Shown here: piece after piece, positions 55,501 to 59,689 of the stretch
Layout: each line of letters opens with the position of its first letter
How positions within the stretch are numbered: position 1 is the first letter of the stretch
NCBI GenBank assembly: GCA_950097015.1
Contig: CATNEN010000038.1
Location: 30,583,501 to 30,647,500, forward strand
Reading direction: 5' to 3'
DNA: 64,000 nt
DNA from: Macrostomum hystrix
Taxonomy: Eukaryota > Platyhelminthes > Macrostomidae
Notes under the pieces: generated by a model
What the model saw: the letters and a program-made list of their open reading frames with translations, nothing else
Databases searched by the model: none
Told to the model about the DNA's origin: nothing
Program-made: the position numbers and the translations under genes

Positions 55501-56523
55501 TGTCTCATCTCTCCCCTGTCTCATCTCTCCCTGTCTCATCTCTCCCCTGTCTCATCTCTCCTCAGTTTCATCTCTCCCCTGTCTTATCTCTCCCCTGTCT
55601 TATCTCTCCCCTGTCTCATCTCTCCCCTGTCTCATCTCTCCCCTGTCTCATCTCTCTCTGTCTCATCTCTCCCCTGTCTTATCTCTCCCCTGTCTCATCT
55701 CTCCCCTGTCTTATCTCTCCCCTGTCTCATCTCTCCCCTGTCTCATCTCTCCTCAGTTTCATCTCTCCCCTGTCTCATCTCTCACCTGTCTCAACTCTAA
55801 TCTGTCTCGTCTCTCCCCTGTCTCATCTCTCCTCTATCTCGTCTCTCCCCTGTCTCATCTCTCCTCTGTTTCATCTCTCTTCTGTCTCATCTCTCCCGTT
55901 TCTCATCTCTTGCCTGTCTCATCTCTCCCGTGTCTCATCTCTCCCCATCTCATCTCTCCCCTGTCTTATCTCTCCCCTGTCTCATCTCTCACCTGTCTCT
56001 CCCCTGTCTCATCTCTCACCTGTCTCAACTCTAATCTGTCTCGTCTCTCCCCTGTCTCATCTCTCCTCTGTCTCGTCTCTCTTCTGTCTCATCTCTCCCG
56101 TTTCTCATCTCTTGCCTGTCTCATCTCTCTTCTGTCTCATCTCTCCCGTTTCTCATCTCTTGCCTGTCTCATCTCTCCCGTGTCTCATCTCTCCCCATCT
56201 CATCTCTCCCCTGTCTTATCTCTCACCTGTCTCATCTCTCCTCTGTCTCGTCTCTCCCCTGTCTCATCTCTCACCTGTCTCACCCCTTGTCGATCTAGCC
56301 CAGTCACGTCTGCTGGATTTCACTTTGCCTGTTTGAATCATAATTTCTCTGATTTTTCATGCACTAGACACAGGCGTACAAGTGGAACACTGGTTCTAGT
56401 TTCGATAGTAGCAGGAATAACAAATCGGCTTTCAGATAAGTTAGAAAAAAAAGCAAGAAACTCACCAACAGCCGCGGTTAGCCAGCAGCAGCAGAAGCAG
56501 AAGCAGACAAGTTCCAGACGCAT
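10463..56523 (-). CDS. Echinoid-like Ig/FN3 cell-adhesion receptor, 12 coding exons
   Basis: Coding exons (minus strand): 56523-56466, 46842-46486, 34951-34607, 33825-33694, 32926-32417, 32123-31751, 31675-31533, 31109-30592, 30317-29981, 19469-19319, 11443-10995, 10536-10463. All introns are GT-AG, every junction keeps phase, and the total is 3447 nt (1148 residues). Layout: signal peptide 1-19; seven Ig-like domains ~25-730; FN3 domains ~735-825 and ~830-922; membrane helix ~933-956; cytoplasmic tail ~960-1148 with an Ala run, Gln run and C-terminal EVVV. Seven Ig plus two FN3 plus a terminal PDZ ligand is the layout of Drosophila Echinoid, a homophilic adhesion protein of epithelial junctions whose tail ends EIIV. 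Nephrin or IGSF9-type relatives are the alternatives. The gene structure is seen directly; the orthology is inference. Confidence 0.85.
10641..10660. repeat. (GCT)n microsatellite in intron 11
   Basis: About seven GCT triplets. Confidence 0.9.
10680..10965. repeat. degenerate minisatellite in intron 11
   Basis: Imperfect repeats of ATCCCATTGTTAGACTGG-like units with AT-rich interruptions fill much of the 458-bp intron. This looks like an old, decaying version of the homogeneous arrays in the other introns. Confidence 0.6.
10995..11443 (-). CDS. Echinoid-like gene, exon 11 (cytoplasmic tail)
   Basis: Acceptor TTATTTCAG|CGCTCG, donor GACT|GTGAGT. Encodes ~150 residues of intracellular sequence: Ser-rich start, SADDIAAVAAAAAAANS, several RRS/S-rich candidate phosphorylation sites, and YQQQQHQ. 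No folded domain is apparent. It joins exon 10 in phase 2, completing a Ser codon. Confidence 0.8.
11545..11699 (-). repeat. 3' LTR of the Ty3/gypsy element
   Basis: 155 bp; same sequence as 16013-16167. Contains a TATA-like ATATATATATT. Confidence 0.95.
11700..11717 (-). other. polypurine tract of the retrotransposon
   Basis: Minus strand TTTGAAAGGGAAGGTGAA abuts the 3' LTR, the expected primer site for plus-strand DNA synthesis. Confidence 0.75.
11886..15881 (-). CDS. Gag-Pol polyprotein of the Ty3/gypsy element
   Basis: One uninterrupted frame of 1331 residues. Gag-like region 1-225, then two CCHC zinc knuckles (CSKCGGGHNRRARC, 228-241; CHVCGKANHFGRMC, 248-261). Aspartic protease LLVDSGAK around 306. 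Reverse transcriptase with YIDD around 587. RNase H with ACDSSAHALGAVL around 732. Integrase with an HHCC finger around 960-1005 and DDE residues in LQLDIFGE, IKTDGGPQF and HPQGNAAVERF (around 1027, 1087 and 1120). The domain order RT-RNaseH-IN defines Ty3/gypsy. There is no chromodomain and no envelope frame. Gag and Pol are fused without a frameshift, which recalls Mag-type lineages. No stop or frameshift is visible, so it may be active. Confidence 0.97.
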   Translation of the reverse strand: MTSDSNSAEAPRISVSPPDQFLPQPGRPARPWKEWKALFENYLLAAGYDTLPEARRRALLLHCLGAEGQRVFAAVAATKRPSPTELAATVAILDEQFGAKVNVVAERHKFRQRSQRPGEKIADFVAALYALAGSCEFRDMMEEMIRDQIVEKVSDRRIRERLLIEDGLTLQKAVTLSQQWETSIAEASAIETEGAAAAGAQLEEEVKRVRLQPDRKNTGQGRPDRESCSKCGGGHNRRARCPAEGKSCHVCGKANHFGRMCRSQGDKVAEVMDESGQAVYMVRGAASPDIRCRLKVHGIWLNLLVDSGAKVSILSERTFRKLGNRSPLQPSTKKLIAYNGKAIDVVGEAVLSVSYRGQLVPFFCFTVVRQGSDIMGTDLMQHLSFQVVDKDGDLVRTVEKTAELPVWLAERFKPLTQGLGRIRGFEHRPRLNPAVPPVAQSLRRIPLSIKDKVQAEIDQLLEDDIIEEIQASEWISNLVIVPKPDGKIRVCNDLRCPNKAIVPDKQPLPTFEELTTEFKGSTVFTKLDLNSSYLQLELAEDRRDLTAFITEKGLYRYKRVCYGLNSAPAAFQKVLSKILHGCSGTLHYIDDIVVHAANEAEHLRRLTTVLDKLLAHGVTLNASKCQWAAETVQFLGYIVSARGLQPMQSNVEDIEAVPEPQNAEAVASFLGMVKFYSNFLHNLSDIAEPLLLLLRKEQPWNWTTDCQKAFWRLKKMVVSPTCLRFFSPDDKIIVACDSSAHALGAVLMQDDSAGVRRPVAFASRTLSATERKYSASEREALACIFACERWHYFLFGRRFELHTDHQALTTLLTAQGSGHRPLRLHRWADRLLAYDFQVCHVPGKKNIVPDFLSRHGTLGAKCPRQSEEDSTELQVNAVLLSGALEIVSPSELAEASLQDPVINDAVTMTLQGWPNSIKQLKPELQPFWRMRTQLALWNDGKCLANGTRAVIPASLREKTLQLAHFGHLGVSKMKQHCRDAVWWPQIDQHIEEFVRHCEACLLSEKNFKPPKTVLTPTKWPTRPWEELQLDIFGELHSAPNSCRFILVLYDLHSKWPEAACMSTVTSADVIDALTTWFSRWGLPKSIKTDGGPQFVSGDFEDFLQRCGIRHRQSPHYHPQGNAAVERFNRFLKDGLKTHLEEGYDFKDAVKTLLWSYRATPHALTGVSPAELMTGRKISTPLTALQPRTTARHRLAASIKRRQQRVFDQLNTTRRPPPTFIVGDWVRVKRPFARGKLSSRLSEPRQISRIASATTVILSDGSRWHVDNCVRVPRPAGALPHWPAPAPSAAGTAAEAATAADPARQQQPAQTAIRVSSRPRAPPQWYGEIVTH
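16013..16167 (-). repeat. 5' LTR of the Ty3/gypsy element
   Basis: 155 bp. Immediately inside it the minus strand reads TTGGCATCGCAAGC, the candidate primer-binding site (complementary to a tRNA ending in GCCA). I could not name the tRNA. Confidence 0.95.
16173..16728. other. intron 10 sequence with a small coding-like fragment
   Basis: Plus-strand frame 16347-16514 (no ATG) encodes about 55 residues including the hydrophobic stretch IACIISVFWVVIVFYLDGLL followed by a polar end. It resembles a signal-anchor segment of a type II membrane enzyme, but there is no start, no catalytic domain and no match I can name. It may be a gene fragment or chance. Confidence 0.25.
16729..16830 (-). mobile_element. 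family 1 SINE fragment, copy F
   Basis: About 100 bp matching the SINE body (GCCCTGACTTTTCTCAT, GGCAGTGTACACTCTC), diverged and truncated at both ends. Confidence 0.55.
16831..17224. other. AT-rich intron 10 sequence
   Basis: No feature recognised. Confidence 0.5.
17228..17597 (+). mobile_element. tRNA-derived SINE, family 1, copy B (near full length)
   Basis: Starts with a tRNA-like head: box A-like GGCAGGGCGGCTAACGCG and box B-like GAGCTCGATTCC. The body of ~260 bp includes GGAATTTACGCCC and AGCAGATGTCACACCTGTG. The 3' part ends TGTAATTGTTATTATTTTT, an ATT-type tail. It is the most complete copy in the window. Confidence 0.85.
17598..17668 (-). mobile_element. tRNA-like SINE head, diverged
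   Basis: The minus strand carries GGTTGCTGAGCGATAAGGG and a good box B (GAGTTCGAATCC) with tRNA-like spacing. It abuts the tail of SINE copy B in opposite orientation. Confidence 0.5.
17669..18500. other. unique intron 10 sequence
   Basis: No gene or repeat family recognised. Confidence 0.5.
18503..18574 (-). mobile_element. tRNA-derived SINE head, family 2
   Basis: Minus strand has box A TAGCCTAGTGG and a perfect box B GGTTCGATTCC at tRNA spacing, followed by GAAACAATTTTTGTCC. The T arm folds, but the anticodon arm and acceptor stem do not pair, so it is tRNA-derived and not a working tRNA gene. A related copy lies at 36849. Confidence 0.65.
18604..18777 (+). mobile_element. family 1 SINE, copy C, left part (5' truncated)
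   Basis: Begins at box B (CTGAGCTCGATTCCGCGG) and runs into the body up to GTACACACCTGTGT, where an insertion interrupts it. The element resumes at 19209. Confidence 0.75.
18778..19208 (+). mobile_element. insertion inside SINE copy C carrying a zinc-finger frame
   Basis: About 430 bp flanked by the 14-bp direct repeat GTACACACCTGTGT (18764-18777 and 19209-19222), ending in a GAA-rich tail (GAAAGAAGAAGAAGAA). Direct repeats plus an A-rich 3' tail are the signature of target-primed retrotransposition. The left edge is blurred by a ~40-bp local duplication of the SINE sequence. Confidence 0.65.
18823..19152 (+). CDS. three-finger C2HC zinc-finger polypeptide, mobile-element type
   Basis: The frame is open from 18781 (first triplet not ATG) to the TGA at 19150-19152. 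Three Cys2-His-Cys units can be seen: C-P-R-C then H-M-K-V-C; CTSCNREISKSNMARHRRAC; CDRCGRNLTATNMARHQRTC. The last two share C-x2-C...NMARH-x3-C. Compact Cys/His fingers of this sort occur near the N-termini of some non-LTR retrotransposon proteins. No reverse transcriptase follows; the frame ends ~56 bp before the GAA-rich tail. It is therefore a fragment or non-autonomous derivative and not a host gene. Whether it is expressed is unknown. Confidence 0.5.
   Translation, partial: VRFTCPRCAESFLQEATSKNHMKVCRGEKETSDGKMECTSCNREISKSNMARHRRACKNPMGQTAGTQAQPDNGVVARKHIRKRKDCDRCGRNLTATNMARHQRTCTGN
19209..19265 (+). mobile_element. family 1 SINE, copy C, right remnant
   Basis: Resumes at the duplicated target GTACACACCTGTGT and continues GAGTGTGTCC...GGAGTCAGCAAAGTTAG, matching the distal SINE body. 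Confidence 0.6.
19319..19469 (-). CDS. Echinoid-like gene, exon 10 (transmembrane helix)
   Basis: Acceptor CATTTCAG|TGACAAC, donor GCTAG|GTAAGT. Encodes a short stalk, the hydrophobic helix ILIVGASCTAVIIVLITVLT and the juxtamembrane basic stretch CCKRPKVYKDME. Too short to be flagged as a long frame; supported by phase on both sides (1 in, 2 out). Confidence 0.85.
19510..20395. repeat. 18-bp minisatellite in intron 9
   Basis: About 49 copies of TTCTCTTGTACAGCCAGA, with variants at two positions (AATCTC for TTCTC; acaacc for acagcc). The unit is a multiple of three, so both strands show open frames (LLYSQI, LYKRFW) without coding meaning. Confidence 0.95.
20590..26780. repeat. 6.2-kb array of a 17-bp minisatellite in intron 9
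   Basis: About 360 copies of GGGAGAAGRATAGAGAT on the plus strand (R = A or G), with variants GGACAAAGAT, GGAAAGAGAT, GGTTACAGAT and rare singletons. Longer blocks are duplicated: the variant GGGAGATGG recurs at 24051, 25037, 25836 and 26567, all spaced by multiples of 17. The predicted transcript of the host gene is pyrimidine-rich here. Confidence 0.97.
26785..27450. other. unique intron 9 sequence
   Basis: No coding or repeat feature recognised between the 17-mer and 15-mer arrays. Confidence 0.5.
27455..28610. repeat. 15-bp purine-rich minisatellite in intron 9
   Basis: About 75 copies of GTAAGAGAGRAGAGA-like units (GTAAGAGAGTAGAGA is a common variant) on the plus strand. Confidence 0.95.
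28611..29055. other. unique intron 9 sequence
   Basis: No feature recognised. Confidence 0.5.
29058..29565. repeat. 15-bp minisatellite in intron 9
   Basis: About 33 copies of GATCCCCAGATCCCT, with CATGATC and CCTGATC variants and a few shortened units (GAGCCCAGATCC). Confidence 0.95.
29566..29980. other. unique intron 9 sequence before exon 9
   Basis: No repeat; contains the exon 9 donor GTGAGT at 29980-29975. Confidence 0.5.
29981..30317 (-). CDS. Echinoid-like gene, exon 9 (end of FN3-1 and FN3-2)
   Basis: Acceptor GTTTTCAG|ATCTACGG, donor GGAAGTA|GTGAGT. It begins with the G strand of the first FN3 domain (IYGLNELGQSNYSAAVSQV) and continues with a second FN3-like domain (LPKPIRVQL ... 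RVSVCLAD), which has extra cysteines. Phase 0 in, phase 1 out. Confidence 0.85.
30399..30414 (-). other. orphan histone-type stem-loop in intron 8
   Basis: Minus strand reads AAAC-GGCCCT-TTTA-AGGGCC-AC: a perfect 6-bp histone stem with one loop change. No histone gene is nearby. Confidence 0.5.
30592..31109 (-). CDS. Echinoid-like gene, exon 8 (Ig7 and most of FN3-1)
   Basis: Acceptor CACCCAG|TCGAGCC, donor ATCCAG|GTGAGT. Ig7: VDFSCPVL, IIRWQF, GLYTCIATNRLG. FN3-1: TPDAPTQLRVLSAGWDFVAL, then the core W in LTWSTAF, and LMPGTNYTIQ at the exon end. A minisatellite runs directly up to the acceptor. Confidence 0.9.
31112..31490. repeat. 16-bp minisatellite filling intron 7
   Basis: About 23 copies of GACTGATTGACAGRGT. 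Occupies nearly all of the 423-bp intron and merges into the splice acceptor of exon 8. Confidence 0.95.
31533..31675 (-). CDS. Echinoid-like gene, exon 7 (second half of Ig6)
   Basis: Acceptor TTTCTAG|AATTCG, donor GAAT|GTAGGT. Encodes SYLNF, LRPEDNGLFLCEATNKRG and RLNVE, the distal strands of an Ig domain. Phase 2 in, phase 1 out. Too short to stand out as a frame by itself. Confidence 0.85.
31751..32123 (-). CDS. Echinoid-like gene, exon 6 (Ig5 and first half of Ig6)
   Basis: Acceptor ATTACAG|GTGTGCC, donor CAGGAGG|GTAAGG. Ig5: FRWTKSG, SLPDSGMYFCTPSNSAG. Ig6 start: FRLVCTARAKPEASFAWYKD. Intron 6, which follows, is only 75 bp and contains no repeat. Confidence 0.88.
32168..32403. repeat. 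9-bp minisatellite filling intron 5
   Basis: About 26 copies of CTCTAGTCA (AGTCAGT and AGTCACT variants). It starts within ~12 bp of the exon 5 donor and occupies most of the 293-bp intron. Confidence 0.95.
32417..32926 (-). CDS. Echinoid-like gene, exon 5 (end of Ig3, Ig4, start of Ig5)
   Basis: Acceptor ATTCGCAG|CCGTCTC, donor CCGG|GTGAGT. Ig3 end: SQSGIYRCIGSNQLGSS. Ig4: RLSIECSADSNPPAP, IVWRHA, AGVWQCQYTN. Ig5 start: ETLTVACSANADSPG. Phase 1 in and out. Confidence 0.9.
32955..33385. repeat. 16-bp AT-rich minisatellite in intron 4
   Basis: About 26 units of AATAACAAACAWACAG, more degenerate than the neighbouring arrays and decaying further to ~33480. Confidence 0.9.
33694..33825 (-). CDS. 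Echinoid-like gene, exon 4 (first half of Ig3)
   Basis: Acceptor AATTACAG|ACAAGC. Encodes KPIVTSMPPLVMVLGSESVI and ECSATGNPDPAVRLEN. The usual core Trp is absent (VRLE). The donor CTATCAG|GTTTTA is weak; a second phase-compatible donor, CATTAA|GTAATG, would extend the exon to 33625 and add 23 residues. Confidence 0.7.
33875..34560. repeat. 21-bp minisatellite filling intron 3
   Basis: About 32 copies of a 21-mer containing CTAACAGGTAACTAAACTAG (20 of 21 bases), with a GGTGAC variant scattered through. Occupies nearly all of the 781-bp intron. Confidence 0.95.
34607..34951 (-). CDS. Echinoid-like gene, exon 3 (Ig2)
   Basis: Acceptor CCTTTCAG|TCGCGCC, donor TTAGAT|GTAAGC. One complete Ig-like domain: SSLLITCSTSGGNPLPSLHW, then FLIDKLRPDNNRAIVRCLAT. 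Phase 1 at both ends, the usual one-exon Ig arrangement. Confidence 0.88.
35105..35590. repeat. 8-bp minisatellite in intron 2
   Basis: About 60 copies of GAGACACA with interspersed GAGAGACA units. Confidence 0.95.
35595..36845. other. unique intron 2 sequence
   Basis: No gene, RNA or repeat recognised. Confidence 0.5.
36849..36925 (+). mobile_element. tRNA-derived SINE head, family 2
   Basis: Box A-like GGAGCCCAGTGGTAACG and box B GGTTCGATTCC at tRNA spacing, followed by GGAACAATTTGT, which matches the sequence after the tRNA-like unit at 18503 (opposite strand). The downstream body is short or diverged. Confidence 0.6.
36936..36975. repeat. GATA/GACA-type tetranucleotide microsatellite
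   Basis: Runs of (GATA)n interrupted by TCTATAGACA. Confidence 0.8.
37290..37735. repeat. two-part minisatellite in intron 2
   Basis: The first ~200 bp alternates TTATCTTCCCTG and TTATCTCCCCGCG segments (~31-bp composite unit). The rest is ~16 copies of the 16-mer TCTCCCCTGTCTCATC that also forms the arrays at 50.8 and 55.2 kb. Confidence 0.9.
37740..38570. other. unique intron 2 sequence
   Basis: No coding feature. Near 38100-38235 a loose repeat of CGAGAAATCC-like segments is visible. Confidence 0.45.
38575..38815. repeat. TCTCC-rich minisatellite in intron 2
   Basis: Irregular array of CTCTCCTCTC with CATCTCTCC and AACATCTCTCC segments. Confidence 0.9.
38820..39710. other. unique intron 2 sequence
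   Basis: No feature recognised. Confidence 0.5.
39715..40440. repeat. 21-bp minisatellite in intron 2
   Basis: About 33 copies of a 21-mer, CTCTCACCCTACTTCTCTCC plus one base. Variants at one or two positions only. Confidence 0.95.
40699..40724. repeat. (CA)n microsatellite
   Basis: About 12 CA dinucleotides. Confidence 0.9.
40725..41140. other. unique intron 2 sequence
   Basis: No feature recognised. Confidence 0.5.
41141..41320 (-). mobile_element. family 1 SINE fragment, copy D
   Basis: Contains GACCCGCAGCCAGCGAGGAG, GCAATTCTGCCCATT and the GACTTTCTCAT segment of the SINE body, with internal deletions. It lacks the tRNA head. Confidence 0.7.
41558..44632. repeat. 24-bp minisatellite (3.1 kb) in intron 2
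   Basis: About 128 copies of a 24-mer containing GAATTGGGAGGAGAAGTAGA. The minus strand (sense to the host gene) is open throughout as an NSTSTSPP repeat; the plus strand gives ELGGEVEV. The commonest variants are GATGTA for GAGGTA and GTTGAT for GTAGAT. Most parsimoniously an intronic array. Confidence 0.95.
44635..45225. other. unique intron 2 sequence
   Basis: No feature recognised. Confidence 0.5.
45230..46470. repeat. 23-bp minisatellite in intron 2
   Basis: About 54 copies of a 23-mer containing CTCTCTTCCCCAATCTTTCT. The left part has a CCTTTCCCAATC variant. The array ends ~15 bp from the exon 2 donor. Confidence 0.95.
46486..46842 (-). CDS. Echinoid-like gene, exon 2 (Ig1)
   Basis: Acceptor TTTGCAG|CTGTGG, donor GCTGG|GTGAGT. 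Ig1: MTVSCGIEPSPEYIIWSF and HSGRYSCQG, with an extra cysteine pair (RCQPKKGTC) inside the domain. Phase 1 at both ends; joined to the signal-peptide exon it reads LTAAVAVAFVEPLRV. Confidence 0.88.
46875..47530. repeat. 28-bp minisatellite in intron 1
   Basis: About 23 copies of a 28-mer containing GGTGTCTTTGATGGGGTGTC followed by ACTCTGTY. It begins ~35 bp upstream of the exon 2 acceptor. Confidence 0.95.
47531..47985. other. unique intron 1 sequence
   Basis: No feature recognised. Confidence 0.5.
47988..50335. repeat. 11-bp minisatellite with interspersed blocks, intron 1
   Basis: About 200 copies of TCTCTCCCATC (and TCTATCCCATC, CCTCTCCCATC). A ~70-bp block with ATCTGTATGGGAGATGAG recurs near 48245, 49227, 49932 and 50208. 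Confidence 0.95.
50336..50800. other. unique intron 1 sequence
   Basis: No supported exon. Donor-like sequences on the minus strand (TTTGCTG|GTAAGT near 50565; AAGCAG|GTAGGG near 50441) have no convincing coding partner. Confidence 0.4.
50805..51335. repeat. 16-bp minisatellite in intron 1, inverted orientation
   Basis: About 33 copies of GATGAGACAGGGGAGA, the reverse complement of the unit at 37.5 and 55.2 kb. Confidence 0.95.
51336..51855. other. unique intron 1 sequence
   Basis: No feature recognised. Confidence 0.5.
51860..53042. repeat. 32-bp minisatellite in intron 1
   Basis: About 37 copies of a 32-mer containing GCAGACACCCAGGACACCCC and TTAAGCAGAGAG; very homogeneous, with C/T and G/A changes at a few sites. 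Confidence 0.96.
53043..53490. other. unique intron 1 sequence
   Basis: No feature recognised. Confidence 0.5.
53495..54648. repeat. 24-bp minisatellite in intron 1
   Basis: About 48 units built on GTAGRGTGAGTAGGGTGAGA plus GATG, including shorter 15-bp units (GTAGGGTGAGAGATG). Confidence 0.95.
54650..55190. other. unique intron 1 sequence
   Basis: No feature recognised. Confidence 0.5.
55195..56285. repeat. 16-bp minisatellite in intron 1
   Basis: About 68 copies of TCTCCCCTGTCTCATC with CGTGTC, TTATC and TCTGTC variants, ending ~180 bp from the first coding exon. Confidence 0.95.
56466..56523 (-). CDS. Echinoid-like gene, exon 1 (signal peptide)
   Basis: 58 coding nt from the ATG at 56523: MRLELVCFCFCCCWLTAAV, a clear signal peptide, ending at donor GCTGTTG|GTGAGT in phase 1. 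An in-frame ATG at 56616 is less likely, because an acceptor-like TTTTTTTAG|AAGAAG at 56556 would place the exon start downstream of it and imply a non-coding first exon farther upstream. Confidence 0.8.
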
Positions 56524-56644
56524 TTCGCAAGAAGTTTTCGTTACTTCTGCTTCTTCTAAAAAAACGAATCGCAAAGAAGGTGAGCGATTGTGTCTGGAAC
56601 TTAACAGCACACGCATTTTTTTCTAATTTTACCGTTTGCTACCT

Positions 56645-58835
56645 GCTAGACACACAATCTTAACCTGTTAGACACACAATCTCAACCTGTTAGACACACA
56701 ATCTCAACCTCTTAGACACACAATCTCAACCTGTTAGACACACAATCTCAACCTGTTAGACACACAATCTTAACCTGTTAGACACACAATCTTAACCTGT
56801 TAGACACACAATCTCAACCTGTTAGACACACAATCTCAACCTGTTAGACACACAATCTCAACCCGTTAGACAGACAATCTCAACCTGTTAGACACACAAT
56901 CTTAACCTGTTAGACACACAATCTCAACCTGTTAGACACACAATCTTAACCTGTTAGACACACAATCTCAAGCCGTTAGACACACAATCTCAACCTGTTA
57001 GACACACAATCTCAACCCGTTAGACACACAATCTTAACCTGTTAGACACACAATCCCAACCTGTTAGACACACAATCTCAACCTGTTAGACACACAATCT
57101 CAACCTGTTAGACACACAATCTCAACCTCTTAGACACACAATCTCAACCTGTTAGACACACAATCTCAACCTGTTAGACACACAATCTCAACCTGTTAGA
57201 CACACAATCTCAACCTGTTAGACACACAATCTCAACCTCTTAGACACACAATCTCAACCTGTTAGACACACAATCTCAACCTGTTAGACACACAATCTCA
57301 ACCTGTTAGACACACAATCTCAACCTCTTAGACACACAATCTCAACCTGTTAGACACACAATCTCAACCTGTTAGACACACAATCTTAACCTGTTAGACA
57401 CACAATCCCAACCTGTTAGACACACAATCTCAACCTGTTAGACACACAATCTTAACCTGTTAGACACACAATCTCAACCTGTTAGACGCACAATCCCAAC
57501 CTGTTAGACACACAATCTTAACCTGTTAGACACACAATCTTAACCTGTTAGACACACAATCTCAACCTGTTAGACACACAATCCCAACCTGTTAGACACA
57601 CAATCTCAACCTGTTAGACACACAATCTTAACCTGTTAGACACACAATCTCAACCTGTTAGACACACAATCTCAACCTGTTAGACACACAATCTTAACCT
57701 GTTAGACACACAATCCCAACCTGTTAGACACACAATCTCAACCTGTTAGACACACAATCTTAACCTGTTAGTCACACAATTTCAACCTGTTAGACACACA
57801 ATCTCAACCTGTTAGATACACAATCTCAACCTGTTAGGCACGCAATCTCAACCTGTTAGACACACAATCTCAACCTGTTAGACACGCAATCTCAAACTGT
57901 TAGACACACAATCTCAACCTGTTAGACACGCAATCTCAACCTGTTAGACACACAATCTTAACCTGTTAGACACACAATCTTAACCTGTTAGACACACAAT
58001 CTCAACCTGTTAGACACACAATCTCAACCTGTTAGTCACACAATCTCAACCTGTTAGACACACAATCTCAACCTGTTAGGCACGCAATCTCAACCTGTTA
58101 GACACACAATCTCAACCTGTTAGACACACAATCTCAACCTGTTAGACACACAATCTTAACCTGTTAGTCACACAATTTCAACCTGTTAGACACACAATCT
58201 CAACCTGTTAGATACACAATCTCAACCTGTTAGGCACGCAATCTCAACCTGTTAGACACACAATCTCAACCTGTTAGACACGCAATCTCAAACTGTTAGA
58301 CACACAATCTCAACCTGTTAGACACGCAATCTCAACCTGTTAGACACACAATCTCAACCTGTTAGGCACGCAATCTCAACCTGTTAGACACGCAATCTCA
58401 ACCTGTTAGACACACAATCTCAACCTGTTAAACACACAATCTCAACATATTAGACACACAATCTCAACCTGTTAGGCACGCAATCTCAACCTGTTAGACA
58501 CGCAATCTCAACCTGTTAGACACACAATCTCAACCTGTTAGACACACAATCTCAACCTGTTAGGCACGCAATCTCAACCTGTTAGACACGCAATCTCAAC
58601 CTGTTAGACACGCAATCTCAACCTGTTAGACACACAATCTCAACCTGTTAAACACACAATCTTAACATTTTAGACGCAAAATCAGAACCTGTTAAATATA
58701 CAATCTTAACTTGTTAGACACATAATTATAACCTGTTAGACACAAAATCGTAATCTGTTAGACACCAAAACAGAACCTGTTAGACATACTGTCTTAACCT
58801 GTTAGACATACTGTCTTAACCTGTTAGACATGTGT
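56645..58835. repeat. 22-bp minisatellite upstream of exon 1
   Basis: About 100 copies of a 22-mer containing AACCTGTTAGACACACAATC. Variants (TTAACC, CGCAATC, GGCACG) cluster in blocks; the right end decays. Confidence 0.96.
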
Positions 58836-58839
58836 TCTA

Positions 58840-59400
58840 AACCCGTTACACTTCTCCTCAACTCGTCTAAACAAACTCCAAAACTATTCACCCGCGTCTC
58901 TAACATTTGCGCTATTCCTGTTTTTAGCCTGTCCATGTTTAAATCGACCAGGGTTAGGGATTTTAGTATTAAGTTTCTTCCCATTGTCTCTGCTGAAGTG
59001 TCTCTGCGTGCCACCTTCACAAGCAGATTTCAGGCCCACACCTAGACCCCGCTTCTCAGACAAACCAGCTCATGCTGAGGAAAAGGTGACAGAAGTGAGC
59101 CTAATTTACAATTTTCCTAATCCGCTTAGAGGAAGCGAGAAGTTTTGGGAAGCGACTTTTTAAGCGCGTGAGTAGGTGAAAACTTCTCGGATGAGCATGA
59201 AAGTGAAGAAAGCAAAACTGCGCGAAAAATTATTCCGTTGGAGGCTCTTTAACGACGGGAACAAGTGAGAGTTAGTTTGTGATAATAATTGATTTGTGAT
59301 TATTCTAACCTATGTTTTGAATTTTGAAATTCTTTGCAACGTTAATGCGTTAATTCTAGATAACGCTAGTTCTGGAAAGCGTCAATAAGTAAATTCGTAA
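58840..59400. other. unique sequence upstream of the Echinoid-like gene
   Basis: No coding feature with support. May contain the promoter or a non-coding exon of the gene. Confidence 0.35.
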
Positions 59401-59404
59401 TTGT

Positions 59405-59645
59405 TAACATGATAATTCTGGAAAGCGTTGATTTTGGAAAGCGTTGATTCTGGAAAGCGTTGGTTCTGGAAAGCGTTGATTCTGGAAAGCGTTGATTCTG
59501 GATAGCGTTGATTCTGGAAAGTGTTGATTCTGGAAAGCGTTGATTCTGGAAAGTGTTGATTCTGGAAAGCGTTGATTCTGGAAAGCGTTGATTCTGGAAA
59601 GCGTTGATTCTGGAAAGTGTTGATTCTGGAAAGCGTTAGTTCCGA
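59405..59645. repeat. 16-bp minisatellite, left block
   Basis: About 15 copies of GCGTTGATTCTGGAAA. Confidence 0.93.
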
Positions 59646-59689
59646 AACGAGCTAATAAATTTTTTTGGAATGTGGCACTTTAATAATAA

